DNA of 16,004 bases from CAIYYO01 sp049299895 (GTDB taxonomy: Archaea; Altiarchaeota; Altiarchaeia; IMC4; QMZM01): positions 1 through 16,004 of the forward strand of contig JBAQYF010000012.1 of NCBI GenBank assembly GCA_049299895.1. The letters are read 5' to 3'. Below are positions 5,470 through 13,272 of the stretch, in pieces. Within the stretch, counting starts at the first letter, position 1; every line of letters begins with the position of its first letter. A program made the translations under genes and the position numbers. The notes under the pieces are model-generated. The model saw only the letters and a list, made by a program, of their open reading frames with translations. It had not been told where the DNA came from and ran no database searches.

Positions 5470-8400
5470 ATGTCTACCAAATCTTTTACAGGACTGTCTT
5501 TTTTGTTTGTTGTTTTATTTGCTTTTGCGATCGTTCCGCTTGCTTCGGCGGATGAAACGCTTGGTTACGCGCCCCCCGTTTCGGAGGACATGGATGCTGC
5601 ACGCGTATTGAGGAACCCTGTTTCCGGGTCTGTGTCTTTTGTCAGTGGGAACTATTCAGCGCCTCTGAGGATCGCTCCAAAGCAGGTCAACGGCGCAGAA
5701 GAAGCGGCAAGGGATTTTCTCTCGGAACACGGTTCTCTTTTCGGGATAACAAGCCAGTCAAAGGAGCTTATGACCGTGAAAAGCACCAAAGTCGACGGCA
5801 CCCGCTCTTTCACCTGCTTCCAGCAGGTTCGCTCCGGAATTCCGGTGCTGGGCGGGGAACTCATAGTCCAGACCGACTCGAAGAACAACGTGATCACGGT
5901 TAACGGCGAAACCCTTATGGAGTTATCCGCAGACACTATACCCCGCATAAAAGAAGATGACGCATTGATCGAAGCGATAGATTCTGTCTCAAAAGAGTAC
6001 CGGATCGGATCGGATTCTCTTTATGCGGACAGGCTGGGTCTGTGGTTCTATAATCCCCTGCTTATCGGCGGGAAAGAGAACGTAACCAGGCTTGTGTGGA
6101 GATTTGTAGTCCGTACGAGGGAGAATATTCCTTTGAACGTTCTCGTTCTGGTCGATGCCGGGACTGGAAAGTTAGCCCTGCAATTCAATCAGATCGACGA
6201 CGCGTTATACCGGAGGATATATGATGCGAACAACACTTATGTCAAGGATCTGCCGGGGAGCCTTTCGCAATTGAAGAGGTCCGAGGGCGAGGGACCAAGC
6301 AGCATAGCCGACGTGGACAACGCTTATGATTATGCGAGCGATACTTATTATTTTTATTACAACCTCTTCGGGAGGGACGGGATCGACGAACATGGAATGA
6401 ACCTGACTTTTACAGTGCGTTATTGTTCCAAGACAAGCTGCCCGTACGCAAACGCTTACTGGGATACTGATTTGGAACAGATGGTCTTTGGCGAAGGCTT
6501 TGCTTCTGCGGACGACGTGGTAGCCCATGAGATGACCCACGGGATAACATCGCATGAATCAAACCTGTTTTACTACATGCAGTCGGGAGCGATCAACGAA
6601 GCCTTTTCGGACATCTTCGGCGAATACGTCGACCAGACCAACGGCAGGGGGAACGACAGCGCAGATGCGAAGTGGCTGATGGGCGAGGACTCGCCCATGG
6701 GGGTAATCAGGGACATGAATAATCCTCCTGCAAAGAGTGACCCGGATAAGATGAGCAGCGAATATTACGTATGCGGCGATGACGACAACGGCGGCGTGCA
6801 TTCCAATTCAGGGGTGGCCGGCAAGACCGCAGTTCTCCTGACAGACGGGGGATCGTTCAACGGTTACGTCATCGAGGGCATTGGGATGAATAAGACTGCG
6901 GCGCTGTTCTATGAAGCTCAGAACAACATACTTACATCCGGAAGCGACTATTTCGATCTGTATAACGCGCTTAAGCAGGCTGCGGTGAACCTGGATTACT
7001 CGGAGGAGGACAGGCTTGAACTGGATAAAGCGCTTAGCGCGACTGAAATGTCCGCGCAGCCAAAGGCGTGCATGGCAAAGAGCGCCCCGGTATGCCCCGC
7101 GGGGCAGAGCCCGGTTGTCCTATTCTACGACGACATGGAAAATATTGCCAGCGGCAACTGGGAGCACGGAGCTATCTATAGCAACGACTCATGGTTTTAT
7201 CCCCAGAATCCCAACAGCTACGAAATGGACATGACCTATGCTTCGAGCGGCGTTTACAACATCTGGGGGGACGACCCGGATGCTCTAACCGACAGCTACA
7301 TAATGATGAACCGCAGCATAGACCTGCCAAAAGAGGGGGTTTCATACCTGCGTTTCAACAATGCTTATGGATTCGAATACGGAGAAGACATAGACTACGA
7401 TGGAGGGGTCATAGAATACAGCACCGACGCCGGGAATACCTGGAACGACGCGTACAAGCTATTATCAGACAACGGATACGACGGAGTTATCTCGAACTGC
7501 TGCGGCAACCCTCTCGCGGACCGGAAAGCATTCACGGGGATAAGCAACGGCTACGTCTCTTCCCGTCTGACGCTCGCAAGCCTGATGGGAGAGAACGCTA
7601 TTTTCAGGTTCCGCCTGGGAAGCGACCAGAACACCGGCTCATACGGATGGTTCATAGACGACGTGATGCTATACACCTGCACGGGAACCCCCTCAGAGCA
7701 GCATAACGAGCCTGCGATCTACTGCACGGAGTCGCCTTGCACGGCTTCTTCCGAACTGATCGGGTCCAGGGGGAACATCTCGAACGTTTCCGAGCCAAAT
7801 TATCCAAACACGATAGACTCGTGCATGGACGGGAACCTTGGGATTTATCATGTCGACGAATCATTGGAGAATATGTCATTAAGTGACTTCCTCGACGAGA
7901 AATACATGGCCGGGGACACGATCGATTTGTCCGTCTGGGCTTATTGCTACAACAAGAACCAGGACAGCCTGAACATAGTGTATGCGAATAATTCCCAGTC
8001 TCCTGATTGGAGGGTTGTCTCGCACGCGCACTGCGACGATTCGGGCATGCAGCTTTTCACGGCAGATTTTAAACTTGACAACGTCACCGGAAACCATTCC
8101 ATAAGAGGCCTGCTCCAGAACGACGGCAGCGAGTTTTCGACCTGCGGAGGCGGGACAGACAGCTACGACGACGCAGACGACGTCACTATAAAGGTCTTGC
8201 AGAATACCCGGCCCATGATAGACGAGATAAAATGCAGGAACGCAACCGGCTGGTTCAACTGCTCTAATCTGGGATACGGCCAGACCATAACCGCGGTCCG
8301 GGCAAGGTGCACGGCCCAGCAGGGCTCGATAGCCGAGGCCTGGTTCGCCCTGGAAAACATCCTGGATGAAGTCACGTATTTCGATTCGAAAGGAACAAAG

Positions 8401-10038
8401 GCTTCGGGGAATTGGATATATTATCCCAGGGACCTGACTCTATCGGATTCGGGCAACTGGACGATTACCGTCACATGCAAAGACAGCAAGGGCGTCTACG
8501 GCCGGGCGGGTTATTCATGGCTCGTACCATGGGGCAGGCTCGAAGCGTATCTCCTGGATCAGACCGTTATAAGGAACGCAACAAAGGACGAGTTCTTTTC
8601 CTTCGGCTCGGGCGTAAGATGCGTTGCGGGAGAATGCGGGAACGTGACGGCTATCCTGGATCCTGAGAGGGTGGACGGCGGCGGTTCGTGCAATGCGAAC
8701 GACGGTTCGCAGCATGCGATAATGAAGCCCGACAACGAGACTCTGAAGAAATGGCTCGCATCAAGAAGCGGGAGGAGCAAGGCATACATCGACCCTCTGA
8801 TACGGGAGGAATTGACGGGATCGACTGGCGAATACTACAGCCTGCTTCCCCTTTTTACGTATCTTCCCGAAGAAAGAGACCAGGGGCACTGCGGCGACTG
8901 CTGGGCATGGGCGGGAACGGGTTTAATGGACGTTGCGCTCAGAGTGAACGAGGGAGTGTCCGACCGCCTGTCAGTCCAGTATGTGAACTCATACTACAAC
9001 GGAGGCAACGGAAGCAATTGGGCTTGCTGCGGAGGAGAACTGTCATATTTCACGGATTTCTACCAGAACAAAAAAGCGTCCATACCGTGGTCTAACGCCA
9101 ACGCCAGCTACGGGGATTGGGCCAGCGGATGCAGCAGATACGAGTCGAACGTTTCAGCCGGCAGTATCGCAATGAGACCCGCATACGGGGTACCGGATAT
9201 AATGGACGAGTACATAGAGACCTTGAACGTAAGCATGGAACAGGCGGTATTGAACGTCAAGAACGTGCTCAGGCAGAACAAGGCGGTGTGGTTCGCATTC
9301 TATCTCCCGACGGAAGCCGCATGGGATACTTTTTACGATTTCTGGGACAACCAAACGGAAGAAGGAGTATACAATATTGACCGGTTCTGCGGACAGAACT
9401 ATACCAGCGGGGGAGGACACGCAGTCCTGCTCCTCGGATACAACGACACGGACCCTGAAAACAGATACTGGATAATAGTGAACAGTTGGGGGAACTCAAG
9501 CGGGCGGCCGAACGGCCTGTTCCGGATGAACATGAGCATGAACTACAGCGGCCTGATATACATGGACGGCAAATGGACTAATGAATTCGAGTTCGGCTCC
9601 ATAAACATAACCTACAGCCTGAAAGGGGTTATACCCATGAACAATGGCACGCCCTTCTACACGACAGACCAAAACCCGGTCTACCCCGTAAATCAGACGT
9701 GTCTTGCGAACATGCACGCAGGAGACGAATGCAGCCAGACCTGGCAGGTGAACGCGACAGGGGAACCCGCGAGCAGCTGGAAGTTCTTCACGTTCTATGA
9801 ATCAGGCGTTCCAGGAATAGGAAAAACCAAAACGGCAGACGTGAACATAACTATCCAAATGGGATGCGAACTCAAAGGAGACCACCCTGCCTGCGGCGTG
9901 ATAGCGCTCGAAGAAGTCTTAGACTACATAGGCCTATGGACCGAGGATAAAGCAGACCTCGCGAACGTAATAGCGCTGATAAACAGATGGGCCGGGGACG
10001 GGGATAATAATTTTATCCCTTCCCGGGACGTTATCTAG
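5470..10038 (+). CDS. Secreted double peptidase: M4 thermolysin-like plus C1A papain-like
   Basis: A 1522-residue exported protein. A signal peptide (residues about 1-27, hydrophobic core then ASA-DE) and an FTP/PepSY-type propeptide (about 55-170) come first. The M4 domain has zinc-binding HEMTH (H353, E354, H357), third ligand E377 in NEAFSD (the thermolysin spacing of 20), and catalytic H444 in GGVHSNSG. A MAM-like/immune-inhibitor-A-like beta-sandwich (about 550-736, ending WFIDDV) and Cys-containing Ig-like modules (about 765-1050) follow. A papain-type domain then has Q1138, C1144 in QGHCGDCWA, H1317 in GGGHAV and N1338 in VNSWG, a complete C1A set. The tail (about 1465-1515) has two LDYIGLW/ALINRWA helices like dockerin or EF-hand repeats. 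Many N-x-S/T sequons suggest glycosylation. There is no membrane anchor, so it is secreted or docked at the surface to digest external protein. Confidence 0.9.
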   Translation: MSTKSFTGLSFLFVVLFAFAIVPLASADETLGYAPPVSEDMDAARVLRNPVSGSVSFVSGNYSAPLRIAPKQVNGAEEAARDFLSEHGSLFGITSQSKELMTVKSTKVDGTRSFTCFQQVRSGIPVLGGELIVQTDSKNNVITVNGETLMELSADTIPRIKEDDALIEAIDSVSKEYRIGSDSLYADRLGLWFYNPLLIGGKENVTRLVWRFVVRTRENIPLNVLVLVDAGTGKLALQFNQIDDALYRRIYDANNTYVKDLPGSLSQLKRSEGEGPSSIADVDNAYDYASDTYYFYYNLFGRDGIDEHGMNLTFTVRYCSKTSCPYANAYWDTDLEQMVFGEGFASADDVVAHEMTHGITSHESNLFYYMQSGAINEAFSDIFGEYVDQTNGRGNDSADAKWLMGEDSPMGVIRDMNNPPAKSDPDKMSSEYYVCGDDDNGGVHSNSGVAGKTAVLLTDGGSFNGYVIEGIGMNKTAALFYEAQNNILTSGSDYFDLYNALKQAAVNLDYSEEDRLELDKALSATEMSAQPKACMAKSAPVCPAGQSPVVLFYDDMENIASGNWEHGAIYSNDSWFYPQNPNSYEMDMTYASSGVYNIWGDDPDALTDSYIMMNRSIDLPKEGVSYLRFNNAYGFEYGEDIDYDGGVIEYSTDAGNTWNDAYKLLSDNGYDGVISNCCGNPLADRKAFTGISNGYVSSRLTLASLMGENAIFRFRLGSDQNTGSYGWFIDDVMLYTCTGTPSEQHNEPAIYCTESPCTASSELIGSRGNISNVSEPNYPNTIDSCMDGNLGIYHVDESLENMSLSDFLDEKYMAGDTIDLSVWAYCYNKNQDSLNIVYANNSQSPDWRVVSHAHCDDSGMQLFTADFKLDNVTGNHSIRGLLQNDGSEFSTCGGGTDSYDDADDVTIKVLQNTRPMIDEIKCRNATGWFNCSNLGYGQTITAVRARCTAQQGSIAEAWFALENILDEVTYFDSKGTKASGNWIYYPRDLTLSDSGNWTITVTCKDSKGVYGRAGYSWLVPWGRLEAYLLDQTVIRNATKDEFFSFGSGVRCVAGECGNVTAILDPERVDGGGSCNANDGSQHAIMKPDNETLKKWLASRSGRSKAYIDPLIREELTGSTGEYYSLLPLFTYLPEERDQGHCGDCWAWAGTGLMDVALRVNEGVSDRLSVQYVNSYYNGGNGSNWACCGGELSYFTDFYQNKKASIPWSNANASYGDWASGCSRYESNVSAGSIAMRPAYGVPDIMDEYIETLNVSMEQAVLNVKNVLRQNKAVWFAFYLPTEAAWDTFYDFWDNQTEEGVYNIDRFCGQNYTSGGGHAVLLLGYNDTDPENRYWIIVNSWGNSSGRPNGLFRMNMSMNYSGLIYMDGKWTNEFEFGSINITYSLKGVIPMNNGTPFYTTDQNPVYPVNQTCLANMHAGDECSQTWQVNATGEPASSWKFFTFYESGVPGIGKTKTADVNITIQMGCELKGDHPACGVIALEEVLDYIGLWTEDKADLANVIALINRWAGDGDNNFIPSRDVI
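10001..10019. terminator. Possible bidirectional terminator hairpin
   Basis: GGGATAA (10001-10007) and TTATCCC (10013-10019) pair perfectly around a short T/A-rich loop. The hairpin lies at the very end of the peptidase gene, which converges with the ABC permease gene one base after its stop. With no intergenic space it is the only candidate terminator for either gene. Confidence 0.25.
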
Positions 10039-10039
10039 A

Positions 10040-10792
10040 TCACGTCTCCATCCTGTTGAAGAAGTACGTTCCCAAAGCGCCTAATAGAGCGATCAATGCT
10101 CCTATTATAGACAGGTCCACGAGGGGGTTGTATGCTCCCGCCCCGTTCATGCCGTACTTCAAGAGGTCTACGCAGTAGGTGAAGGGGTTGATCTCTATGA
10201 ACAGCCTGATCGGCCCGGGGAAGTTCTCCGCAGGGAACAACGCCCCGGACAAAAAGAACAACGGCATCACGAGGAAGTTCATTATCGTAGGAAAGGAATG
10301 CATGTCGTCGAACTTTGAAGCGATGCCTGTCCCGAACAGGTTGAAGAGGAGCGCTACCAGGAACATGGCGAAGAACGCCACCGGGAGAAGAGCCAAATTC
10401 GTTATCTGGTAACCCATCATGAGCCCGAATACGAGGACGATCACTCCCTGCAAGGCGCTCGTCGACGCACCCCCCAAACAGCGGCCAAATAGCAGGCTCG
10501 TCCTGGAAACAGGTGCGACAAGGGTCTCTTTCAGGAATCCGAACTGCTTGTCCCAGATCAAGGACATACCGTTCATCGTAGAACTCATGAGGATCGTCAT
10601 ACCGACGATACCGGGGATCAGGTACTGCAGATAGCTCCCATTCCCGGCCTGCTCGAACATTCCGCCCATCCCGAATCCGAAAGCAACCAGGAACAACAGA
10701 GGCTGCATCAATGAAGTAAGAAGTCTCTGCCTGTTCCGCAGATACTGCCTTACCTGCCGGTCCCACATGACATAAATAGCACCGCCGCTCAT
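10040..10792 (-). CDS. ABC-2 type transporter permease (DrrB/NodJ-like)
   Basis: A 250-residue integral membrane protein with about six membrane segments. The first is near residues 25-45 (LLTSLMQPLLFLVAFGFGMG) and the last just before FFNRMET. The block FLKETLVAPVSRTSLLFGRCLG and the later LSGALFPAENFPGP are typical of ABC-2 permeases of the daunorubicin/NodJ type, which export drugs, lipids or polysaccharides. The start ATG (10792) overlaps the ATPase stop as ATGA. A GGAGG box 8 bases upstream (inside the ATPase gene) confirms it, so translation is coupled. It is the third gene of a PadR-ATPase-permease operon. The substrate cannot be told. The stop lies one base from the convergent peptidase stop. 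Confidence 0.88.
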   Translation of the reverse strand: MSGGAIYVMWDRQVRQYLRNRQRLLTSLMQPLLFLVAFGFGMGGMFEQAGNGSYLQYLIPGIVGMTILMSSTMNGMSLIWDKQFGFLKETLVAPVSRTSLLFGRCLGGASTSALQGVIVLVFGLMMGYQITNLALLPVAFFAMFLVALLFNLFGTGIASKFDDMHSFPTIMNFLVMPLFFLSGALFPAENFPGPIRLFIEINPFTYCVDLLKYGMNGAGAYNPLVDLSIIGALIALLGALGTYFFNRMET

Positions 10793-11568
10793 CTTCTAAA
10801 CCTCCTCATCTTCTCCAGACCGTCAGCCGCTTCTTCCCGGATATCGTAGCCTGTGATCTCCAGGAAAGCCTTTTCCAGGGAATCGGCCTTCGTCTTCTCT
10901 TTGATCTCCGCGGATGTCCCGCTCATGAGTATCTTCCCGTGGTCTATTATCGCTATCTTCGTTGCTATCTTCTCTGCTTCGTCCATGTTGTGGGTTGTGA
11001 AAAAAATAGTCATCCCCTGCTCCTTGTTTATCTTCTGTATGTGGTTCCACAGGAACGCGCGGGTCTGCACGTCCAGGCCCAACGTGGGCTCGTCTAAGAA
11101 TAATATCTTCGGAGAGTGCAGGAGGCCCCTTGCTATCTCGACCCTCCTCTTCATGCCGCCCGAGAACTTCTTTACGTATTCGTCTTTCTTCCCGAGCAAT
11201 CCTACGTAGCCGAGCAATTCTTCAATCTTCTTCTTGCGCTCGTCCTTCGGCACTCCGTAGAGGATCGCGTGATAGTTCAGGTTCTCGTATGCGGTCAGGT
11301 CGTCGTCCAACGTGTGGTCCTGGAATATAACGCCGATGGATTCTCGCACTTCGTTCTTCTGGGTCAATACGTCGAAGCCCCCTACCTTGATTGCGCCCGA
11401 CGTGGGGAAAAGAACAGTGGTCATCATCTTTATGGTCGTGCTCTTGCCCGCGCCGTTGGGGCCGAGAAAGGCGAATATGTCTCCTTCCCCGACCTGGAAA
11501 CTGATGTTGTCTACCGCGGCAAATCCGTTGAATCTCTTGGTGAGATCTTTTACTTCTATCACATTCAT
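10789..11568 (-). CDS. ABC transporter ATP-binding protein (DrrA-like)
   Basis: A 259-residue ATPase counted from MNVIEV. Walker A is GPNGAGKST (36-44); the signature is FSGGMKRR, Walker B ILFLDEP followed by the D-loop TLGLD, and the H-loop TTHNMDEAE. The C-terminal extension fits DUF4162 of DrrA/NatA-type exporters. It powers the adjacent permease at the cytoplasmic face of the membrane. I place the start at 11568 because this ATG overlaps the PadR stop as ATGA, a GAGG box precedes it, and family members begin with xxIEVKDLTKRF. An in-frame ATG at 11595 would add nine atypical residues. The gene ends in another ATGA overlap with the permease, so all three genes are translationally coupled. 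Confidence 0.92.
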   Translation of the reverse strand: MNVIEVKDLTKRFNGFAAVDNISFQVGEGDIFAFLGPNGAGKSTTIKMMTTVLFPTSGAIKVGGFDVLTQKNEVRESIGVIFQDHTLDDDLTAYENLNYHAILYGVPKDERKKKIEELLGYVGLLGKKDEYVKKFSGGMKRRVEIARGLLHSPKILFLDEPTLGLDVQTRAFLWNHIQKINKEQGMTIFFTTHNMDEAEKIATKIAIIDHGKILMSGTSAEIKEKTKADSLEKAFLEITGYDIREEAADGLEKMRRFRR

Positions 11569-12044
11569 TCTAACGCCTCTATCTTCTTTCTGCAATCATC
11601 GAGCAATGATTTGACTTTCGTTCTATTATTTTTAGGGCATTCGTCGGCCAGGACAAAGAGCCGGAACAGCACGCAGTCCAGCCCGGAATGAACGCCTTTA
11701 AAATCCGCGAAAAGAAAAGGCATATACCGCATCTTCTTCCTGATGCCCCTCTCGCGCCTGCCCAGCTCCCCAAGATACGTCTTTCCTTCAGCCGTCAGGG
11801 AAAAGACCTTCCTGCCCCGGGCATACGTATGGTCCGCTTTTACCATCCTGCGCACCTCAAGGCTGTCGAGCATGGGATAAATAGTCCCCTTGCTCGCAAG
11901 GATATTCCCCCGGCTCTTCTCCCGGATCTCCTTTAGGATATCGTAACCGGATTTGGGTCTCTGACCGATGGAGTTCAATGAATAAAACTCGAAGAACCCG
12001 CCCATCCTCTGAAGACAGGGGGACGCAGCACTATCGCGGACCAT
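11565..12044 (-). CDS. PadR-family transcriptional regulator
   Basis: A 159-residue regulator. The N-terminal winged helix carries GYDILKEI, ASKGTIYPMLDSLE and the wing ARGRKVFSLTAEGKTYL, diagnostic of PadR proteins. The C-terminal part (about 105-159) should be the dimerising helical region. PadR repressors next to ABC exporters commonly respond to the exported compound and control their own operon. This gene is first in the operon and overlaps the ATPase gene by ATGA. A TATA-like TAATATATTA (12068-12077) about 29 bases before the ATG at 12044 supports a leaderless start there. The later Met14 is an alternative, since many PadR proteins begin close to that point. Confidence 0.88.
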   Translation of the reverse strand: MVRDSAASPCLQRMGGFFEFYSLNSIGQRPKSGYDILKEIREKSRGNILASKGTIYPMLDSLEVRRMVKADHTYARGRKVFSLTAEGKTYLGELGRRERGIRKKMRYMPFLFADFKGVHSGLDCVLFRLFVLADECPKNNRTKVKSLLDDCRKKIEALE

Positions 12045-12207
12045 GAAAAATATATGGTACTGCGCGTTAATATATTACTAAATAGAACAGTTCTTTATAG
12101 GACTATTCAAGAAAGTCGACCGGCAGATTATTCCGCAAGGCAGCTACTTAAATGGCAGGGGATATTAAAGTATAATCCATAATTGTCCAATATAAAGGAG
12201 ATTTTAG
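12045..12207. promoter_or_regulatory. Divergent promoter region with palindromes (PadR operon / flavodoxin)
   Basis: The minus-strand TATA box is TAATATATTA (12068-12077). Just upstream of it AGAACAGTTCT (12084-12094) is a perfect odd palindrome. Beside it TTCTTTATAG (12091-12100) faces CTATTCAAGAA (about 12103-12113) as an imperfect palindrome. On the plus strand ACTTAAATGG (12146-12155) could be the TATA box of the flavodoxin-like gene. The Shine-Dalgarno AAAGGAG (12194-12200) lies 7 bases before its ATG. The palindromes are natural candidates for the PadR operator, and one regulator could serve both directions. Confidence 0.45.
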
Positions 12208-12732
12208 ATGAAGAACGCAGTTATTTCGTACTCGTTTACCGGCAACAACGAAGCTTTGGCAGGCAGCGTGGCAAAGGAATTCGCAGCAGAACACATCAAA
12301 ATCACCGAACCAAAAACCAGGACTATGGCAACAATCGTCCTGGACGTGTTATTCAACAGGACGCCAAAGGTACAACCGGCACCCGGCATACTGGAAAAGT
12401 ATGATATGATCCTCTTCTTCGGGCCGGTCTGGATGGGACAGGCGGCATCACCGCTTCGCACATACCTAAAGTACCTGAAAACAAATCCGCGCAGATATGC
12501 CTTCATCTCGATAAGCGGCGGAGCCGACGGCGCAAACCCTAAGCTGGCGGGCGAATTGACGAAAAGGACTGGGAAAGAACCTGTTGCAGTAATCGATCTG
12601 CATATCGCCGATCTGTTGCCCTCCGGCCAGAAACCCGCACGGAAAGATACGTCTGCTTACAGATTAAATGACAAAGATTTAAGAAGCCTGACTGATACTA
12701 TAGGAAAAACCCTGCGGGATGTAATGACATAG
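12208..12732 (+). CDS. Flavodoxin-like protein
   Basis: A 174-residue protein with a flavodoxin fold. The phosphate-binding loop SYSFTGNN (residues 7-14) after the first strand holds FMN phosphate. ILFFGPVWMGQAASPLRTYLKYL fits the strand and the aromatic loop beside the isoalloxazine ring. ISISGGADGANP resembles the last substrate or flavin loop. The length is typical. It probably shuttles electrons or reduces a small molecule in the cytoplasm. It diverges from the PadR-ABC operon, so it may be co-regulated with efflux, for example to reduce a quinone-like or drug-like compound; that link is inference. The start is fixed by AAAGGAG 7 bases upstream. Its 3' end converges with the Thr/Ser-rich gene 21 bases away. 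Confidence 0.8.
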   Translation: MKNAVISYSFTGNNEALAGSVAKEFAAEHIKITEPKTRTMATIVLDVLFNRTPKVQPAPGILEKYDMILFFGPVWMGQAASPLRTYLKYLKTNPRRYAFISISGGADGANPKLAGELTKRTGKEPVAVIDLHIADLLPSGQKPARKDTSAYRLNDKDLRSLTDTIGKTLRDVMT

Positions 12733-12753
12733 AAGAGATAACAAAGCAATCTA

Positions 12754-13272
12754 TCATATCGCGTCGCACCGGCACGAGACGTTATTTGCGGTGAAGCGGT
12801 ACATCACACCTGTCCCGGTTTCCATATCCAGGACACACGAATAGCCGACATGATCCTTGGAACCGAATTCGCTCACCCAGACCAAGCCCCCGCTATAGTT
12901 AAAACAATCATAACAATCCAGGCCATACTTTTCATCCATCTCTTCCGCATAGTCTTTTGCATCATAATAATGCCGGGAATCGACGAACAACAACATGTTC
13001 CGCTGGCCATAATCACGTATTGTAGTCCGGTACTCCTCGCTTTCGATGATATGATTCTTAAAGGCCGACTCGGTCAAGGGCAATATTTTTTGAGTGGTCG
13101 ATGTTGTCGTAGACGTGGTCGTGCTTGTAGTGCTGGTTGTCACGGTGGTTGACGTAGTCGACGTAGTCGCCTTTTTCGTTGTCGAAGACGTCGCCGGAAC
13201 AGACGTGGACGAGGAGGAAGATGTCGTTGTTGTCGCGACTACCGACAATTTCCCCCTACTCACCAAAGGCAT
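12754..13272 (-). CDS. Thr/Ser-linked Cys-rich domain protein, unknown; possibly a frameshifted tail of the lipoprotein
   Basis: A 172-residue frame. Residues about 14-60 are almost only Thr and Ser, like the linker after the lipobox of the neighbouring binding protein. The rest (about 62-172) is an unrecognised globular domain with five Cys (LDCYDC, YSC, SCRC), suggesting disulfides outside the cell. There is no signal peptide, although both features point to the exterior. The ATG at 13272 lies inside the lipoprotein gene, 17 bases overlapping its end, in the +1 frame; AGGAAGGTG precedes it by about 8 bases and could serve as a ribosome binding site. Either it is translated by re-initiation, or it is the C-terminal domain of the lipoprotein reached by a frameshift or separated by an indel. 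I do not recognise the domain. Confidence 0.6.
   Translation of the reverse strand: MPLVSRGKLSVVATTTTSSSSSTSVPATSSTTKKATTSTTSTTVTTSTTSTTTSTTTSTTQKILPLTESAFKNHIIESEEYRTTIRDYGQRNMLLFVDSRHYYDAKDYAEEMDEKYGLDCYDCFNYSGGLVWVSEFGSKDHVGYSCVLDMETGTGVMYRFTANNVSCRCDAI

Noticed and set aside
7191..7706. A frame within the double-peptidase gene
   Set aside because: Arg/Gly-rich composition typical of an out-of-frame reading of a GC-rich gene; the peptidase frame is continuous here.
11569..11595. Upstream ATG start (11595) for the ABC ATPase
   Set aside because: It would add nine residues unlike the family and lose the ATGA overlap and GAGG box that mark the start at 11568.
11116..11691. A long plus-strand frame opposite the ABC ATPase and PadR genes
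   Set aside because: Both opposite-strand genes have diagnostic motifs; this frame has none and crosses both.
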